From Mesostigma viride (taxonomy: Eukaryota > Streptophyta > Mesostigmatophyceae > Mesostigmatales > Mesostigmataceae), in contig RPFO01000022.1 in the NCBI GenBank assembly GCA_009746045.1, forward strand, positions 3,524,678-3,588,677: a DNA stretch of 64,000 nucleotides, given 5' to 3'. Both the position numbers and the translations under genes were made by a program. Of the stretch, positions 61,101-64,000 are shown piece after piece. Within the stretch, counting starts at the first letter, position 1; each line of letters opens with the position of its first letter. Under the pieces are notes generated by a model. The model saw only the letters and a program-made list of their open reading frames with translations, did no database searches and was not told the origin of the DNA.

Positions 61101-62356
61101 CTGGGGTGGATCGGGGGGCTCTTGCTCCTGCATGCGAGGGAGACGAGATGACTACTTAAACCTGCCTTTGGCAGGGGCTCTACTCATTGTTTTCAATCAA
61201 ATGCTGGTTTTCTTGGGAGCTCAAGTGTCATAATCGGATTTCTCTGAAAATAGTTTATTAAACAGAATGCGGGAAAGAAAGGGCCGCCACAACCTTGTGG
61301 CTGTACATGCAGAGAGGCTTGTTAGACGAATGGGGACGACTTGTTGTTTACCGGGGAATCCTACTGGCAACTAGCTTTGCCTTTTGTAAGTCAGGCGCCG
61401 TTTGTTTGAACGGCCGGCCATGTGTGGAATGCTGACGGAAGTTGCGTCAAAAAGCTGTAATAAAATCTGATGTAACCAGCACTCACCAATTGATTGGTGT
61501 GCTGCTTGGTTGGGTAGTGTGTTCAGGGTTGCATTCGAAGAGTACACATGGTCTGACAGCTCAGACGTGTGACAGATGAGCTGGCTGGCTGAATTATTAA
61601 ATTGTCAGCGTTAGGATATTTCTGGTTTTGCCGTTTTCCATTTTGACGGTAGGCTTGATAAGCATGGTCGGCGGGTTGTGACCCGTAATTGTTTCTTCCC
61701 ACCCATCCCTCCTGCATGCGAGGGAGACGAGATGACTACTTAAACCTGCCTTTGGCAGGGGCTCTACTCATTGTTTTCAATCAAATGCTGGTTTTCTTGG
61801 GAGCTCAAGTGTCATAATGTATTTTTAATTTGCGTACAGCGTAACCTACAGCTTTGTTGGATCAGATTTTGCCCATTGCCATTGGCCATACCTGCAGGAG
61901 GGTGTTTGGCAGCGCGCGTATGCCCCGTGACATCTGCAGTACTTTAAACAGCGAACACTGTAAACTATTAATAATAGTGAGCGATAAGCGAAGCTTTATT
62001 CATATATATTACTGGTGTCATTGGCCTCACCTGCAGAAAGGTGTTGAGCAGCGTGCGCATGCCCCGTGACGTCTGCAAGACCTTGAACAGGCGGGCGACG
62101 CGGAAGATGCGGAAGAAGTCACCGATGTTCTGCACGGTGGTCAGCAGGTCCACAATGGAGCCGATGACCACCACCAGGTCAAAGCGGTTCCAGCGCACCG
62201 ACCTGCGGGGTGGATAGGGGGCATAGGCGCCATACATGGGGAATGAAAGATTATTGAGAGACATAGGCAGCAGAAATGAGGGGGACATAGGCAGCATCAT
62301 GAGGGACATAGGCAGCATAATAAGAGAGATAGGCATGAATGGTTTCAGTGCTCCTG

Positions 62357-62402
<46 letters not shown>

Positions 62403-64000
62403 TGTGTGTGTGTGGTGTGTGTGGGAGTTATGAGGCTCAAGGGAGGGATAGAGGCAAGGGTTAAACCCTAAACCCTAAACCCTAAACCCTAAACCCTAAA
62501 CCCTAAACCCTAAACCCTAAACCCTAAACCCTAAACCCTAAACCCTAAACCCTAAACCCTAAACCCTAAACAGTATAAGAAAAAGGGGGTAGGGAGTGGG
62601 ATAGAGGGGGATGGCATGAGAGTGGTAGTGCGAGTGCGAGTGCGGGCGCAAGATTACATCTGATTAGTGCGAGTGCGGGTGCGGGCGCAAGATTACATCT
62701 GATTAGTGCGAGTGCGGGTGCGGGCGCAAGATTACATCTGATTAGTGCGAGTGCGGGTGCGGGCGCAAGATTACATCTGATTAGTGCGAGTGCGGGTGCA
62801 GGCGCAAGATTACATCTGATTAGTGCGAGTGCGGGTGCAGGCGCAAGATTACATCTGATTAGTGCGAGTGCGGGTGCAGGCGCAAGATTACATCTGATTA
62901 GTGCGAGTGCGGGTGCAGGCGCAAGATTACATCTGATTAGTGCGAGTGCGGGTGCAGGCGCAAGATTACATCTGATTAGTGCGAGTGCGGGTGCAGGCGC
63001 AAGATTACATCTGATTAGTGCGAGTGCGGGTGCAGGCGCAAGATTACATCTGATTAGTGCGAGTGCGGGTGCAGGCGCAAGATTACATCTGATTAGTGCG
63101 AGTGCGGGTGCAGGCGCAAGATTACATCTGATTAGTGCGAGTGCGGGTGCAGGCGCAAGATTACATCTGATTAGTGCGAGTGCGGGTGCGGGCGCAAGAT
63201 TACATCTGATTAGTGCGAGTGCGGGTGCAGGCGCAAGATTACATCTGATTAGTGCGAGTGCGGGTGCAGGCGCAAGATTACATCTGATTAGTGCGAGTGC
63301 GGGTGCAGGCGCAAGATTACATCTGATTAGTGCGAGTGCGGGTGCAGGCGCAAGATTACATCTGATTAGTGCGAGTGCGGGTGCAGGCGCAAGATTACAT
63401 CTGATTAGTGCGAGTGCGGGTGCAGGCGCAAGATTACATCTGATTAGTGCGAGTGCGGGTGCAGGCGCAAGATTACATCTGATTAGTGCGAGTGCGGGTG
63501 CAGGCGCAAGATTACATCTGATTAGTGCGAGTGCGGGTGCAGGCGCAAGATTACATCTGATTAGTGCGAGTGCGGGTGCGGGCGCAAGATTACATCTGAT
63601 TAGTGCGAGTGCGGGTGCAGGCGCAAGATTACATCTGATTAATTTCCATCGGGGTACCAAGAGGCTGTCACGTACCGGGACCCCTGAACACCGTCGGCTC
63701 GGTGGTTCATGTGCCAGCAGCCACAACCAGCCGGTCCACGTATCAGTCCCACCTGGTTCTGAATATTTTATGCTTCACCTACCAGTACCCTTGACGACCA
63801 ATTTTCCAAATACCTTGGCGGTGTTAGCATACCGCTAGCTCTACCTCTACCGCAACCTGTACCCCTTAACCCCAAGCTTTGATTGCTTCGCGTACCAGTA
63901 ACCCTTGACTCCAAACGCAAACACTTTCGCCGTCGCCTCGGCGATGAAAAAGGCGGTGAAGAAGATGTTGGCGGTGTCGATGGCGGCGCGCAGCTCGCGC
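55148..64000 (-). CDS. Voltage-gated cation channel, last repeat (S2-S6) and C-terminal tail
   Basis: This is a plasma- or organelle-membrane pore opened by voltage; its ion preference is uncertain. Exons, - strand: 64000-63896 (continues outside), 62202-62031, 57228-56797 and 55933-55148. They join in phase to 497 residues plus TAG. Visible parts: S2 (ANIFFTAFFIAEATAKVFAFG), S3 (WNRFDLVVVIGSIVDLL), S4 (FFRIFRVARLFKVLQ, positives every third residue), S4-S5 linker and S5 (IALLLVVLLFVYAVIGVSLFG), pore helix and filter (FLSLFGVLTGNYFWLF), S6 (VVFIVSFTVLSTFILLNLII) and IAVILEKF. The S6 end resembles domain IV of four-domain Ca/Na channels, but a single-repeat channel cannot be excluded because the 5' part is outside. 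The 261-residue tail begins basic (RRTMLMDRFMCKLRMKVK) and becomes Ser/Arg/Gly-rich with repeats of about 21 residues around RMSESLGVRGSVRDASVSPR. No EF-hand is seen. Confidence 0.87.
56655..56730 (-). repeat. Decayed copy of the channel S6 exon end plus donor
   Basis: On the - strand the true exon end reads GCTCCAGAACGACAACTTTT, CGAG, then GTGAAC (56820-56791). A downstream copy reads GCTCCAGAAAAACAATGGTT, TCAAG, then GTGGGG (about 56721-56690), still with a plausible donor. Confidence 0.8.
57664..59455. repeat. 22-bp satellite, about 81 copies, in a channel intron
   Basis: Units of ATGTTGTCAAGCTGACGCCACC repeat head to tail. The main variation is TGACGCC, TGATGCC, TGATACC or TGAAGCC, and GTCAAG or GTCCAG. 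It lies in the 4.8-kb intron between the S4 and S5-S6 exons. It has no coding potential. Confidence 0.95.
59512..59645. repeat. 34-bp direct repeat, four copies
   Basis: GATATCACAACCACGCTAAT followed by AATAGTAACCTAGT repeats four times with small changes, in the channel intron. Confidence 0.85.
59691..61816. repeat. Large direct duplication (about 1.54 kb), second copy internally deleted
   Basis: Segment A (59691-60159, starting AATCGGATTTCTCTGAAAAT) and segment B (61129-61230, GCATGCGAGGGAGACGAGAT ... TCAAGTGTCATAAT) are separated by 0.97 kb of unique sequence in copy 1. Copy 2 (61231-61816) has A and B nearly unchanged but with only about 15 bp (CCCACCCATCC) between them. The unique part contains a strong hairpin at about 60248-60287 (TGAAGTCGC / GCGACTTCA arms) and a short ATG frame at 60433. 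No terminal repeats or protein domains show that it is a transposon, although an unknown non-coding element is possible. Confidence 0.85.
61869..61955 (-). repeat. Decayed copy of the channel S4 exon end plus donor
   Basis: The true exon end and donor on the - strand lie at about 62090-62020 (...GGCATGCGCACGCTGCTCAA ... CTGCAG, then GTGAGGCC). The copy at about 61955-61875 keeps GCAGATGTCACGGGGCATAC, CTGCAG, then GTATGGCC, so it retains a usable donor with a different sequence. Confidence 0.82.
62358..62432. repeat. (TG)n microsatellite
   Basis: About 75 bp of TG dinucleotides with two GTGGTG interruptions in the channel intron. Confidence 0.95.
62462..62571 (-). repeat. Interstitial telomere-type repeat (TTTAGGG)n, about 15 units
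   Basis: The + strand reads (CCCTAAA)n without interruption for about 110 bp, the plant/algal-type telomeric heptamer. It lies inside an intron of the channel gene, with exons on both sides, so it is not a chromosome end. Confidence 0.95.
62619..63642 (-). repeat. 39-bp satellite, about 26 copies, open in one - strand frame
   Basis: Units of 39 bp contain GTGCGAGTGCGGGTGCAGGC and GCAAGATTACATCTGATTA; A/G alternation (GGTGCAGGC or GGTGCGGGC) is the only common variant. Because 39 is a multiple of three, the - strand stays open across the array as a repeating 13-residue peptide (LIRCNLAPAPALA). The array sits in the channel intron, and I regard the frame as incidental. Confidence 0.93.

Noticed and set aside
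62462-62571. Chromosome end
   Set aside because: Exons of the same channel gene, joined in phase, lie on both sides of the telomere-type tract.

Overview
This is a stretch of eukaryotic nuclear DNA, most likely from an alga or a related plant-lineage protist. The evidence is multi-exon genes with GT-AG introns, LTR and non-LTR retrotransposon remnants, very large tandem repeats, and an interstitial (TTTAGGG)n tract of the plant/algal telomere type. Exons are small and GC-rich. Introns run from about 0.3 to 11 kb and carry most of the DNA. I cannot name the species.

Four protein-coding genes are supported by exon structure in which splice sites and reading phase agree. (1) The 3' half of a VPS45-type Sec1/Munc18 vesicle-fusion regulator lies on the + strand (183-6447, continuing upstream). 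(2) An alpha/beta-hydrolase lies on the - strand (39308 down to at least 13615); its exons are spread over about 26 kb and its first intron looks like a minor-class (U12) AT-AC intron. (3) A CIR1-like nuclear protein (CIR N-terminal domain, CCHC knuckle, Lys/Ser-rich tail) lies on the + strand (40138-50321), head-to-head with the hydrolase across an 829-bp shared upstream region. (4) The last repeat (end of S1/S2 to the C-terminus) of a voltage-gated cation channel lies on the - strand (64000 to 55148, continuing outside the window).

Between and inside the genes: 6.4-12.7 kb holds retrotransposon debris (SINE-like 393-bp tandem units, LINE 3' ends, palindromes). 13-24 kb is hydrolase-intron DNA holding a LINE 3' end with a huge tetranucleotide tail, plus a complete-ended but internally rearranged Ty1/copia element (16743-21802; 588-bp LTRs, CTGCG target duplication). 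25.8-30.5 kb is an 83-bp satellite, 42.2-47.2 kb a 41-bp satellite, 57.7-59.5 kb a 22-bp satellite and 62.6-63.6 kb a 39-bp satellite, all inside introns. 51.2-52.7 kb is a frameshifted LINE reverse transcriptase.

The most unusual signal is shared by all four unrelated genes. Their introns contain several decayed copies of the adjoining exon edge together with its splice site: donor-side copies just downstream of an exon, and acceptor-side copies just upstream. In one VPS45 intron the donor edge has become a 17-bp tandem repeat of about 18 units. I read this as repeated local duplication of exon/intron boundaries, a possible route to intron growth and splice-site movement. The four genes have no evident functional link beyond being ordinary nuclear genes.
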